Positions 26,493 through 35,367 of a DNA stretch of 64,000 nt are shown in pieces. Position numbers and translations under genes: made by a program. The notes beneath the pieces are model-generated. The model was not told where the DNA came from. It was given only the letters and a program-made list of their open reading frames with translations, and ran no database searches. The stretch is taken from the NCBI GenBank assembly GCA_016124935.1, contig WGMS01000005.1:37437-101436 (forward strand), written 5' to 3'. Each line of letters opens with the position of its first letter. Position 1 is the first letter of the stretch. Source of the DNA: a bacterium (lineage in GTDB: Bacteria; Cyanobacteriota; Vampirovibrionia; Obscuribacterales; Obscuribacteraceae).

Positions 26493-27986
26493 ATGGATGT
26501 AAGAGCCCAAGTTTCCATGGTGTTTCACCTGGATAAATGTATCGGTTGCCATACCTGCAGCGTTTCCTGCAAAAATGTCTGGACAGATCGAGCCGGCTCG
26601 GAGTATATGTGGTGGAACAATGTCGAGACCAAGCCGGGCACAGGATTCCCTACCCTCTGGGAAGATCAGGATCACTACAAAGGGGGCTGGAAGAAAAATG
26701 GTGGTGGCGATCTCAAACTTCGCAGCCAGAGCAAGCTCGATTCATTTATAAAACTCTTCTACAATCCCAACCAACCGGGTCTGGAAGATTACTACGAGCC
26801 CTGGACCTATGAATACGAAAATCTTTTCGATGCCGAAGAAGGCGAAGATCAACCCACCGCCATTCCAATCTCACAGATAACCGGACAGCCTATGGATATC
26901 GAGGCCGGTCCGAACTGGGACGACGACCTTTCCGGCTCTCCTATATATGCCGAGAATGACATCAATCTGGATGAACTCACCGACGAAGAAAGGCACCAGC
27001 TCTTCGAGATTGAAAGGGTCTCGATGTTCTATCTGCCGCGCATCTGTAATCACTGCGCCAATCCCAGTTGCGTGGCCTCCTGCCCCTCCGGGGCACTCTA
27101 TAAGCGCGGGGAGGACGGCATTGTCCTGGTCAATCAAGACGTATGCCGCGGATGGCGAGCCTGTGTATCAGCCTGTCCATACAAAAAAGTCTACTACAAC
27201 TGGAAGACCGGTAAGTCGGAAAAGTGCATCCTCTGCTATCCCAAGCTGGAGACAGGACAGATTCCCAACTGCTTCCAGTCCTGTGTCGGCAGAATCCGTT
27301 ACCTGGGAGTGCTGCTCTACGACGGTGACAGAGTTGCCGATGCAATGAAGGTCCCCGACCATTCACTGGTAGAAGCCCAGCGCAATGCCCTCCTCGATCC
27401 GTTCGACGATTCGGTGATAGCAGCAGCCAGGAAAAACGGTATTAGCGAGGAATTTCTGGAAGCAGCCAGAAACTCGCCTGTCTATGACTATGTCATGCGA
27501 TGGAAACTGGCACTGCCACTTCATATCGAGTACAGAACCATGCCGATGCTCTTTTATGTGCCACCATTATTGCCCGCCATGGGAAAACTGGAAAACGGCA
27601 TCTACGAACACTCTGCCGAGAAGTTCTTTACCGCCCTGGAGCAATCTCGGGTGCCGATCAAATATCTAGCCAGACTTTTCTCTGCCGGTAATGAAGAGAT
27701 TATCAACAGTGTAATGAAAAAACTCATGGCAATCCGGTATTACATGCGCTCCCTGGATCTGGACGATGTCGATGTTGTCGAAATAAGCAAGGCGCTGAGA
27801 GAAGGGAATACAAATCCGGAAGAAGCGGAGGCCATATACAGGATGACAGCCCTACCAACAGTCGATCAGCGTTATGTCATCCCTCCCTTGCAACGGGAGG
27901 AGGTCATCTCCACCACCTGCAGTCCGGAGATGTGCAAGGGCTGCACCGGATTAGGTGTCACGGTAGAAATTGATAGAGGTCCATAG
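26493..27986 (+). CDS. narH: Respiratory nitrate reductase beta subunit
   Basis: 497 residues; AGGAGG eight bases upstream of the ATG. Four cysteine clusters are visible: KCIGCHTCSVSC near residue 15, CNHCANPSCVASCP near 185, CRGWRACVSACPYKK near 215, and KCILCYPK with later C residues near 245. Trp in CRGW replaces a Cys, which is the hallmark of the [3Fe-4S] centre in NarH. It carries electrons from NarI to NarG. The C-terminus has the conserved TCSPEMCKGCTG segment. It lies between narG and narJ with short gaps. Confidence 0.98.
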   Translation: MDVRAQVSMVFHLDKCIGCHTCSVSCKNVWTDRAGSEYMWWNNVETKPGTGFPTLWEDQDHYKGGWKKNGGGDLKLRSQSKLDSFIKLFYNPNQPGLEDYYEPWTYEYENLFDAEEGEDQPTAIPISQITGQPMDIEAGPNWDDDLSGSPIYAENDINLDELTDEERHQLFEIERVSMFYLPRICNHCANPSCVASCPSGALYKRGEDGIVLVNQDVCRGWRACVSACPYKKVYYNWKTGKSEKCILCYPKLETGQIPNCFQSCVGRIRYLGVLLYDGDRVADAMKVPDHSLVEAQRNALLDPFDDSVIAAARKNGISEEFLEAARNSPVYDYVMRWKLALPLHIEYRTMPMLFYVPPLLPAMGKLENGIYEHSAEKFFTALEQSRVPIKYLARLFSAGNEEIINSVMKKLMAIRYYMRSLDLDDVDVVEISKALREGNTNPEEAEAIYRMTALPTVDQRYVIPPLQREEVISTTCSPEMCKGCTGLGVTVEIDRGP

Positions 27987-27988
27987 TC

Positions 27989-28525
27989 ATGCCGGTGAAA
28001 CGATTGAACAAGAGAGAAATGCTTGCTGCCCTGGCTCCTTTGCTGGAATATCCGAACGAGCATTACAAAGAGGTCCTGGAAGACTCTTGTACGGCTCTAA
28101 TGGAGAGGTGCCCAGAAGCTTGCGCCACTCTTCTTAAATTCAAGAAAGAGATAGATTGCCTCACCAAGGAGGACCTGGAAGAGATCTACACACGCACCTT
28201 TGATGTAGCCCCCGTATCCAGCCCATACATCAGTGTACATCTATATGGCGACGAAAATTTCGACCGGGGAAACCTGATGGCCACCCTGGCAGGCAAATTT
28301 GAGGAAAGGGGATTCAAAAACGACAATGAACTGCCGGATCATCTAGCAGTTCTACTGAGATTCTCAGAGTATCTGACAGATGAAGAGCTGGATGAGCTTG
28401 TAGAACACTGCCTCCGCGAACCACTCGAAAATATGCTTAAAGCACTTAAAGGCACCAAAAGCCCCAATCTTTTCTACTTCCCAATTCTGTCCGTTCGAGA
28501 GCTGATTGACGCAGGGCATTTCTAA
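27989..28525 (+). CDS. narJ: Nitrate reductase assembly chaperone
   Basis: 178 residues, TorD/NarJ-like. A four-helix pattern is visible with the conserved YTRTFDVAPVSSPYISVHLYGD region, corresponding to the NarJ YVxTFD/Y segment. It binds NarG before molybdenum cofactor insertion and is not part of the final enzyme. The ATG lies 2 bp after the narH stop, so the two are translated together. Confidence 0.93.
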   Translation: MPVKRLNKREMLAALAPLLEYPNEHYKEVLEDSCTALMERCPEACATLLKFKKEIDCLTKEDLEEIYTRTFDVAPVSSPYISVHLYGDENFDRGNLMATLAGKFEERGFKNDNELPDHLAVLLRFSEYLTDEELDELVEHCLREPLENMLKALKGTKSPNLFYFPILSVRELIDAGHF

Positions 28526-28539
28526 CTAGGAGCAGGAAC

Positions 28540-29853
28540 GTGATTGACATCTTACTGTATATAGTTCTTCCTTACCTGGCGGTGCTGATCTGTATAATCG
28601 GGTCGATTTACAGGATACGCAAGGAGCCCATGACCTATTCGGCGCTGTCTTCGCAATTCCTGGAAGCGCGCGGTCTGATGTGGGGTTCACTGCCCTGGCA
28701 TATCGGAATAAGCCTCATTCTGATAGGCCACATTCTGCCATTTCTCTTTCCTGGTCAATGGAACGCACTGCTCTCTAATCACGCCATGTTGTTAGCGGTA
28801 GAGGGACTGGGGTACGGTTTATCTGCTCTCTGCTTGCTGGGGCTGGTAGTGCTCGGCGCAAGACGCTTGATCTCCTCCCGCATCCAGTCGGTAACCACCA
28901 CGATGGATCTGGTCATACTCCTGCTTCTTTTATTCCAGGTCGTTTTGGGAATGCTTACAGCCATGCGTGCCCAGTACGGCTCTATGTGGTGCACCGGGAC
29001 CACAGTGCCCTACCTGTGGAGCCTGGTCACTCTGAATCCCGATCTCTCCTATATCAATGATCTTCCCCATGCCATGAAGGCACATATTGTAGGGGCATGG
29101 ATCCTGGTTCTACTAATTCCATTCTCCCGGCTCATCCATATGTTCTCGGTACCGATCTCATATCTCACCAGACCTCCCCAGAACGTAATCTGGGCCAATC
29201 CAAGACACCAGAAAGAAAAAGCCGAAGTCTTCGCGAGAGACGAGGCCAGGCGCCACTTCATCAAAGCAAGCTGCGGTGTATTCGGCGGGCTGGTTCTGCT
29301 CTCGGTAGGCGCCCTGGACAAGATCGGTCAGTTCTTTTTCGGTCCCAGACTGTCCTTCAGCGAAGAGACCGAGCTGATGGAATCCAAACTCAAACGCCTG
29401 GAGCTAACTGCCGAGCAAAGGAAGCTGGAGGTCGAGCGCCGGGAGAATGAATTTATACTGGTGGCCGCCTTGAAAGATCTCGACCGAGAAGAGGGCAAAT
29501 ACTTCATTGACTACCAGATGCAGCCGGCTATTGCATTCAAGAACGAAGCTGGGCTTCCCCAGTTGATCTCAGCCAAGTGCACCCACCTGGGCTGCACCGT
29601 TGGCAACAAGGCGGATAAGGAAGGAAGAATCCTCTGTCCCTGCCATGTCTCCTACTTCGATATCAAGACCGGCACCCCGAATCAGGGTGCTCCGGCAGAA
29701 GCACCGCTACCGATACTGGGTTGGGTTGTTTTGAACTCTAAAGGAGAAGTTCTGGCAAGCCGCAGCAAGACCGGAGAGATTAATGGAACGATTGCAACAC
29801 AAGACGCTGAAACGGCTCAAGTTTTTATCCGGCGAGCTGATGTTACAGGCTAG
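28540..29853 (+). CDS. narI: NarI cytochrome b fused to a Rieske iron-sulfur protein
   Basis: 437 residues; GTG start with AGGAG upstream. Residues 1-215 match NarI: five membrane helices, heme b ligands H54/H64 and H182/H200, and the family end FSRLIHMFSVPISYLTRP. After a cytoplasmic linker comes a twin-arginine-like RRHFIK (residues 237-242) and a sixth hydrophobic helix (about 244-262), then a charged helix. A complete Rieske domain follows: C347-T-H349-L-G-C352 and C366-P-C368-H369, giving two Cys and two His ligands plus the disulfide pair. Rieske proteins normally belong to bc1/b6f complexes, and the cytochrome b gene follows by 32 bp. No separate narI or Rieske gene exists in the window. 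No frameshift or stop separates the halves. Confidence 0.93.
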   Translation: MIDILLYIVLPYLAVLICIIGSIYRIRKEPMTYSALSSQFLEARGLMWGSLPWHIGISLILIGHILPFLFPGQWNALLSNHAMLLAVEGLGYGLSALCLLGLVVLGARRLISSRIQSVTTTMDLVILLLLLFQVVLGMLTAMRAQYGSMWCTGTTVPYLWSLVTLNPDLSYINDLPHAMKAHIVGAWILVLLIPFSRLIHMFSVPISYLTRPPQNVIWANPRHQKEKAEVFARDEARRHFIKASCGVFGGLVLLSVGALDKIGQFFFGPRLSFSEETELMESKLKRLELTAEQRKLEVERRENEFILVAALKDLDREEGKYFIDYQMQPAIAFKNEAGLPQLISAKCTHLGCTVGNKADKEGRILCPCHVSYFDIKTGTPNQGAPAEAPLPILGWVVLNSKGEVLASRSKTGEINGTIATQDAETAQVFIRRADVTG

Positions 29854-29885
29854 ATCGGAACAAGTCACGGAAGAGGTAACCGACC

Positions 29886-31031
29886 ATGGTTGAGACACAG
29901 AAAGTAGACAGCACCGAGCCTGAAACAGGCAATGCCTCCACAGGAGATACCAAGCCGGCTCTGTTCTCTTTCCTCCTGGAGCGCTTCCCTATCGAGAAAA
30001 TGAATTTCCACTACATGGTGGAGAAGAAAGAAGTACCGGTTCATCGCATGTCCTGGGGATACTATACCGGGGGTCTTACTTTCTTCTTTTTCATGATCCA
30101 GGTCGTGACCGGACTCTTCCTCTTGTTTTACTACCAACCCACGGTCAGCGACGCCTTCCTATCGGTAGAATACATCAACAACCATGTAAGCGCCGGTCCC
30201 CTGATTCGGAACATGCACGCCTGGTCGTCTTCGGCCATGATCTTCTTTGCCACGGTCCATCTTATAGTGGCCTTCGCCATGAAGTCTTTTGAAAAGCCAC
30301 GGGAGATAACCTGGATCGTCGGAGTTCTCCTTCTGTTCATTACATTTACTTTCGGCTTCACCGGCTATCTCCTGCCCTGGAATCAGATAGCGGTAAATGC
30401 CACCAAAGTCGGATTGCAATCCATAGACAACCTCGGCCAGTACCTCGGTCCGTTCTCTCATATCCCGGTTCAACTACGGGAGACTTTTCAGGGAGAGGCC
30501 AGTGTGGGTCAATCTACCCTGGGGCGATTCTACGCAATGCATGTGGTCATACTGCCCCTGGCACTGGTTGCTCTGCTAGGTCTACATCTGTTTCAAGTTC
30601 AGTTGCATGGCATGAGCAAGGGCGTAGATGAAAAGACAAAGAAAACGGAGAAGTTCTTCACGGCTTTCTTCTTCAAGGATCTGGAAGTCTGGGCTTATGC
30701 TTTCCTTGCTCTTTTCGTTTTGGCTTCCTGCATCCCCTTCGAATCGTTTCTACCGTTTCCCCTGCTTGAGCCATACAACGCCCTCGGTGCCACTCCTCCC
30801 GGTATCAAGCCGGAATGGTATTTCTTCTTCGTATACTACCCGCTCGAGATGTTCAATTTCCTCTTCATCATTATTGCCAGCACCATCGTTGTCGCCATAC
30901 TCTTTCTCACACCCTGGATATTCAAGGGAACCAGCCGGCGCAATCTCCGATTCATAGCGCTGGCGGTATCAGCTTACTTAATCGTTATGACCATTTTCGG
31001 AGAACAGATCTATCACTGGTGGAAGCACTGA
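29886..31031 (+). CDS. Cytochrome b of a bc/b6f-type quinol oxidase
   Basis: 381 residues with about eight membrane helices, so the b6-like and subunit IV-like parts are in one chain. Heme ligands: H111 and H125 (13 residues between), and H219 and H234 (14 between). The 14-residue gap in the second pair is typical of cytochrome b6, not mitochondrial-type cytochrome b. The Qo-site signature PEWY is at 309-312. With the Rieske domain encoded just upstream and the cytochromes c on both sides it should oxidise quinol at the outer face. The N-terminal 25 residues are an extra acidic extension. Confidence 0.95.
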   Translation: MVETQKVDSTEPETGNASTGDTKPALFSFLLERFPIEKMNFHYMVEKKEVPVHRMSWGYYTGGLTFFFFMIQVVTGLFLLFYYQPTVSDAFLSVEYINNHVSAGPLIRNMHAWSSSAMIFFATVHLIVAFAMKSFEKPREITWIVGVLLLFITFTFGFTGYLLPWNQIAVNATKVGLQSIDNLGQYLGPFSHIPVQLRETFQGEASVGQSTLGRFYAMHVVILPLALVALLGLHLFQVQLHGMSKGVDEKTKKTEKFFTAFFFKDLEVWAYAFLALFVLASCIPFESFLPFPLLEPYNALGATPPGIKPEWYFFFVYYPLEMFNFLFIIIASTIVVAILFLTPWIFKGTSRRNLRFIALAVSAYLIVMTIFGEQIYHWWKH

Positions 31032-31079
31032 AAAGAGAATCATGGAAATTCTAAGAGATCGGGAGGCAGCACAAAGCTC

Positions 31080-31691
31080 ATGATTGACAATAGAAGCCAG
31101 CACCAAGGAGGATTTCGCATATTTTATGCCTGCCTGCTTGTTATGGGAGCGAACTATTTCACCGTGACCGCAGTACATTCTTATCCGCAGTTCCAGGAGT
31201 TCACCGAGAAACATTCCGGTCAGGCTGCCAATTGTGCCATGTGCCATTCGAATGGAAACGGACCTACAGGTACCGGTCCCGGGCAGATAGACGGACTGAA
31301 TGAAGAAGAGCTAAAGCGGCTTGAAGAAGCAAGAAAGGCTTTTCAACCTGGTCAGAAGATTGACAGCCCGATTCTCAATGAGTTCGGAAACAAGATAGTG
31401 GAAGAGCTTGGAAGAAAAGAGGTACTGGCCCTGGTGAAAGAGCCCGAAGCACTGGCCACCAAGCTCAACAAGAATCTGGATACGGACAGGGACGGAATTC
31501 CGGATGCAGAAGAGTATCTCGATGGCACCGATCCCACGAACAAATTCCACGGTCATCCCTGGAAGATGTTCCTGGTCAATCTGAACCGATATAAGCAGCA
31601 TATTCTGCTCACTTTCGCCGCTGTTCTATTACTGAATTATGGACTTGGTCACCTGATCAAAGGGATAGCTGTACTTACGGAAAAACGGTAG
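31080..31691 (+). CDS. Membrane-anchored mono-heme cytochrome c with calcium-type loop
   Basis: 203 residues. An N-terminal signal/anchor (about 13-33) is followed by one heme c site, C52-x2-C55-H56. Residues about 145-163 form a DTDRDGIPDAEEYLDGTDP loop like thrombospondin type-3 or EF-hand calcium sites. A C-terminal membrane helix (about 175-195) follows. It closes the nar/bc operon, 48 bp after cytochrome b, and probably carries electrons away from, or within, the complex. The terminal acceptor is not in the window. Confidence 0.85.
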   Translation: MIDNRSQHQGGFRIFYACLLVMGANYFTVTAVHSYPQFQEFTEKHSGQAANCAMCHSNGNGPTGTGPGQIDGLNEEELKRLEEARKAFQPGQKIDSPILNEFGNKIVEELGRKEVLALVKEPEALATKLNKNLDTDRDGIPDAEEYLDGTDPTNKFHGHPWKMFLVNLNRYKQHILLTFAAVLLLNYGLGHLIKGIAVLTEKR

Positions 31692-31747
31692 CTCTGATCT
31701 GACCGGTATATATCAACCGGGAGAACGATACGGATCCAGAGCCGGAA

Positions 31748-31762
31748 TTGCTAACTTAGCAA
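31748..31762. promoter_or_regulatory. Perfect inverted repeat upstream of the globin gene
   Basis: TTGCTAA-C-TTAGCAA, 7-bp arms around one base, about 34 bp before the globin ATG. It could be an operator. It differs from the FNR-type spacing. Confidence 0.4.
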
Positions 31763-31795
31763 CTCTAAATGCCCTGTAGTAAACCGGAGACTATT

Positions 31796-32305
31796 ATGTC
31801 ATTAAATGTAGATTTGTTAAAAAGCACCTTCGCGCGTGCAAAAGAAGAGAATGGTGGGTTGAGATCTCTCGGTTTGAGATTCTATGAGCGCTTGTTCGAA
31901 AAATATCCTCAGGTGAAGCCGTTGTTCAGTACTCCTCCTGAAGAACAGCACAAAAAACTCATGGCTTCAGTGGGGGCTACGATCGCTTCTCTGAATGAAC
32001 CAGACAAAATGGTGCCTTTCCTGCAAGCCATGGGAATAAGACATCTGAAGTATAAAACAGAATCGGCTCATTACGGAGCTGTTGGTGAGAACCTGGTTGC
32101 TGTGCTGGGTGAACATCTATCCAAAGAAGGCGAATGGACCTCTGAGATGAAAGCAGCCTGGGAAGAAGCTTTAAATGCAGTCTCGGAGATAATGATCCAG
32201 GCTGCGGAGAACCCTGAAAGCTGCAAAGAGAATTTGCTCAAAGCCGGATACGACGCAGACGGCATGCGAAAAGACACAGAACAGCCCTGGGTCCTAAGCA
32301 GATAG
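31796..32305 (+). CDS. Single-domain globin
   Basis: 169 residues from the ATG at 31796, which has CGGAG upstream; the frame runs back to 31769 without support. The fold is that of bacterial single-domain globins and flavohemoglobin N-domains: FYERLFEKYPQVKPLFS holds the CD-region Phe, and HLKYKTESAHYGAVGENLV holds the proximal His. There is no reductase domain. Such globins bind O2 or NO. Its place after the nitrate operon and before a NarK gene suggests protection from NO made during nitrate/nitrite reduction. Confidence 0.9.
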   Translation: MSLNVDLLKSTFARAKEENGGLRSLGLRFYERLFEKYPQVKPLFSTPPEEQHKKLMASVGATIASLNEPDKMVPFLQAMGIRHLKYKTESAHYGAVGENLVAVLGEHLSKEGEWTSEMKAAWEEALNAVSEIMIQAAENPESCKENLLKAGYDADGMRKDTEQPWVLSR

Positions 32306-32328
32306 GCAGTCTATTAATTCAGTAAATG

Positions 32329-32364
32329 AAAAGATCCCAGTTTCAAATCGAACCGGGATCTTTT
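32329..32364. terminator. Bidirectional terminator between convergent globin and narK
   Basis: AAAAGATCCC (32329-32338) pairs with GGGATCTTTT (32355-32364). Additional inner pairs (GTTT with GAAC) flank a 6-base loop. T-tracts on both strands fit use in both directions. Confidence 0.85.
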
Positions 32365-32436
32365 CCACAACCAAAGGTAATGAGCTTTGAGTGATCCTAA
32401 TGCTGGTGTTCCTTCTTTCTGGTCGGCCCATTCTGA

Positions 32437-34098
32437 CTAGGGATTCTGGAATTCGGCACCCTTCCGGAGATAGAACCACCAGTTGAGAACAACGCACAGG
32501 ACATAAAAAACAGAGAATCCATAGAGGGCGTACTCGGGTGTGGTTGCAGTTATCTGTTCGCCCAATTCTTTGGGGATAATGAATGCCCCATAGGCAGCCA
32601 CAGCCGATGTCCACCCCAGTACTGGCCCGGCCTGTTCTTTATTGAAAACTACTGCGATGGTTCTAAAAGTAGAACCATTTCCGATACCTGTTGCAGTAAA
32701 CAGAATGAGGAAAAGCAGAAAGAAGGGAACAAAGTATTCTTCCGGGGTAGCGGATTTGTAAGCCATCTGCATGTAATAAGCGACTCCCAGAGCACTTGCC
32801 ACCATAACAATTGAAATAATCTGCGTTACCTTCGCACCTCCCAGTTTATCCGCTATCATACCGCCCACTGGTCTCACGAGTGCTCCTAGACAGGGGCCAA
32901 TCCAGGCGTACATGAGAGCACTGGGGCCATTCGGATTGGCCGTATCATGGGTCAGAACGCCACCGGCACCGACCACATGACTGAATCCGAAAATGACTTT
33001 GATAGCGAGAGGAAAGGCAGCAGCGTATCCTATAAATGATCCGAAGGTCATGGTATAGATTATCGTCATCACCCAGGTGTGATGGTTATTGAAGATCTTG
33101 TACTGCCGCTTCAAATTGTTGCTGATCTCACCGGGAATGAGCTTAAGCAAGAAGACCGTGACTGCAATCACTACAGGCAGCACCAGCCACTTGCTAATGT
33201 TAATCCCGGCACCATTGGCAGCGGCAGGTAAAATCAGCCAGAGACCAACAGAGGCCGTAATCATACCGATCAAAAGCATACCTATAAGCTTGACGAAACA
33301 ACTGAACGGATTGCCGATATCAGGCGAGACATGCTCGTCCCGGATATTGTTCATACCAAACCAGGCTGCTATCGAAAGCGGTATCAAAAAGAGAAGCCAT
33401 ACATAGCCGGCATTCTGAATATAGGTATCGGCTCCGGCAGCGATTTTGCCAATAATCGTACCGCTGGAACTCTTCAAAATCATGCCTTGCTGCCCAAATA
33501 CCCCGAAAGTCATTGCAAGGGGAACAACGACCTGCATGGTAGTCACACCGAGATTACCCAGGCCTGCGTTGAGACCCAAGGAAAGACCCTGGACCTTCTT
33601 TGGGAAGAAGAAACTGATATTGGACATGGATGAGGCGAAATTTCCTCCACCTATACCGCTGAAGAGTGCCAGAACTTGAAACACCCAAAGAGGCGTACTA
33701 ATGTCCTGCAAGGCAATTCCCGTTCCCAGGGCAGGAAGAATCAAGAGGGCGGTAGTAAGAAATATTGTGTTCCGTCCTCCGGCAATTCTTATAAAAAAGG
33801 TACTGGGAATTCTAAGGGTTGCTCCGGACAACCCGGCAATGGCCATAAGCGTGAAGAGATCGTCCTTGGCAAAAGGAAAACCCAGGCTCAACATCTGAAC
33901 TGTAATGACCCCCCAGTACATCCAGACGGCGAAGCCACACAGCAGACATGGTATCGAAATCCAGAGATTACGATTGGCTATCTTCTTGCCAGCCTGGCTC
34001 CACTGGCTCTCATCTTCCGGATTCCAATCACGGATGTCACCATTGACCGCTGCCGGCGGTTTAAAAGTCCGCTCCCTCGAATCCGAATCAATAGCCAT
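32437..34098 (-). CDS. narK: Nitrate/nitrite transporter of the NNP family
   Basis: 553 residues, twelve or more membrane helices, MFS fold. The nitrate-porter signatures are visible: ALFSGIGGGNFASSMSNISFFFPKK and the second-half GAGGVLTHDTANPNGPS and GNGSTFRTIAVVF segments, which hold the Gly-rich nitrate motifs. It imports nitrate or exchanges it for nitrite, serving the cytoplasmic NarG. An inserted segment (about 205-235) extends one loop. It lies 31 bp after the TPR gene at 34130 and is convergent with the globin. Confidence 0.93.
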   Translation of the reverse strand: MAIDSDSRERTFKPPAAVNGDIRDWNPEDESQWSQAGKKIANRNLWISIPCLLCGFAVWMYWGVITVQMLSLGFPFAKDDLFTLMAIAGLSGATLRIPSTFFIRIAGGRNTIFLTTALLILPALGTGIALQDISTPLWVFQVLALFSGIGGGNFASSMSNISFFFPKKVQGLSLGLNAGLGNLGVTTMQVVVPLAMTFGVFGQQGMILKSSSGTIIGKIAAGADTYIQNAGYVWLLFLIPLSIAAWFGMNNIRDEHVSPDIGNPFSCFVKLIGMLLIGMITASVGLWLILPAAANGAGINISKWLVLPVVIAVTVFLLKLIPGEISNNLKRQYKIFNNHHTWVMTIIYTMTFGSFIGYAAAFPLAIKVIFGFSHVVGAGGVLTHDTANPNGPSALMYAWIGPCLGALVRPVGGMIADKLGGAKVTQIISIVMVASALGVAYYMQMAYKSATPEEYFVPFFLLFLILFTATGIGNGSTFRTIAVVFNKEQAGPVLGWTSAVAAYGAFIIPKELGEQITATTPEYALYGFSVFYVLCVVLNWWFYLRKGAEFQNP

Positions 34099-34129
34099 AT
34101 TCTCTATTCTCCCTAAAGTAAAGTAGTGA

Positions 34130-35215
34130 TCAAGCGGCCATATACAGCCGCTCTATTCGCAGGTCTATCTCGTCTTTTCGAAACTCCGGTACTATTATTT
34201 TGATTAAGCGAGCAAATGCGGCCAGCTCTCCGGGTAGATCACTTGTCTCCATAATCAAACTCAGTCGATGAGCTTGCCGACAGACCGGTTTGACAAAATC
34301 AAACTCGTCCCGGTTGCAGTAGCTATGAACAAAGTTCGACAACTCATTGGCGATCGACTGATCCTGCGACATATACTCTCTATGGAGGCAGGCATCATTG
34401 CAATATAGCTGTCCCTCTCTCTCCCGCCCCTGGCTGCATAGAGCTATACCCAGCCCCCGCAAAACCTGCCGAATCACTGCTTCACCGTTCGCTCCGGCTC
34501 CGGAAGAGCTGGCTCCACATTGAAGCACCTCTCTGAACAGTGCCTCCGCTTCCACGAATCTGTCGCACAAATGCATGACGGAAGCGGTAAGTATCATGCA
34601 CGGTACCAATCGCTCCGGTTGTCCTTCAAAGCGACTCCTGAGACAACATAGAACTCGCTCCAGATAGTCCAATCCTTCCTTCAGCCGGCCGACTAGAATA
34701 TGTATCACAGCAAGCCTGGCATCGCACTGCATCAGGTCATCCGGTTGAGCAAACGGCGGGCTAGATAGAGGAGAACTGTCGAGCTGTCGAGAGCGTCCTG
34801 AGCTCATCAAGACAGACAGTTTACTCTCTACAAATAGACTGCATTCGAACTTTCCTTCCAGCAGATAACAGAAAGCCAGTTCCTTTAAAAGAATGAGACG
34901 AAGCCCGGGATAATCTTGATAGAACAATAGACCCAGACATCGCTTATAGAGCTGACGCGCAGAGCTAAAACGCTGCCTGACTCTTTCAGCATTTGCATTA
35001 ACAAGCATGATCTCGACGATCTCTTTGACATGCTTGTAGTCCGATCTAAACGTAGAGTAACACTGTCTTTTCAATAGGGCACCCACCGAATTCGATTGCC
35101 GATGAGCAAGCGTAAGTGTATTTTCTGCAATAGACCAGGTCGCTGCATCCTTCCAACGGCTGGGAAACCAGGTGACAAAGATTAAACCGCGAACCGGTTT
35201 CAATAATGTTTCCAC
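34130..35215 (-). CDS. TPR-like protein co-transcribed with narK
   Basis: About 361 residues of repeated helical hairpins (ARQLYKRCLGLLFYQDYPG, LKELAFCYLLEGKFECSLF, EALFREVLQC). It looks like a degenerate TPR solenoid. No enzymatic motif and no signal peptide are seen. The frame opens at a GTG placed directly against GGAGG (35216-35220); a TTG 12 bases after that ribosome site is the alternative start. It is transcribed with narK and divergent from the HxlR regulator, so a regulatory or assembly role in nitrate uptake is possible but unproven. Confidence 0.65.
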   Translation of the reverse strand: METLLKPVRGLIFVTWFPSRWKDAATWSIAENTLTLAHRQSNSVGALLKRQCYSTFRSDYKHVKEIVEIMLVNANAERVRQRFSSARQLYKRCLGLLFYQDYPGLRLILLKELAFCYLLEGKFECSLFVESKLSVLMSSGRSRQLDSSPLSSPPFAQPDDLMQCDARLAVIHILVGRLKEGLDYLERVLCCLRSRFEGQPERLVPCMILTASVMHLCDRFVEAEALFREVLQCGASSSGAGANGEAVIRQVLRGLGIALCSQGREREGQLYCNDACLHREYMSQDQSIANELSNFVHSYCNRDEFDFVKPVCRQAHRLSLIMETSDLPGELAAFARLIKIIVPEFRKDEIDLRIERLYMAA

Positions 35216-35367
35216 CCTCCGATTGATTACCAGGAATAGACTGGATAGCGGGGTTTACACGGCTATCTTCGAAGGGTTGCGGGAACTCACCTCTCTTTCA
35301 ATACAAAGATGGATGCCCGGCTCTTCATCCTCTGGAACAATTGAACCAATCTTCCCACAATAGAGAG

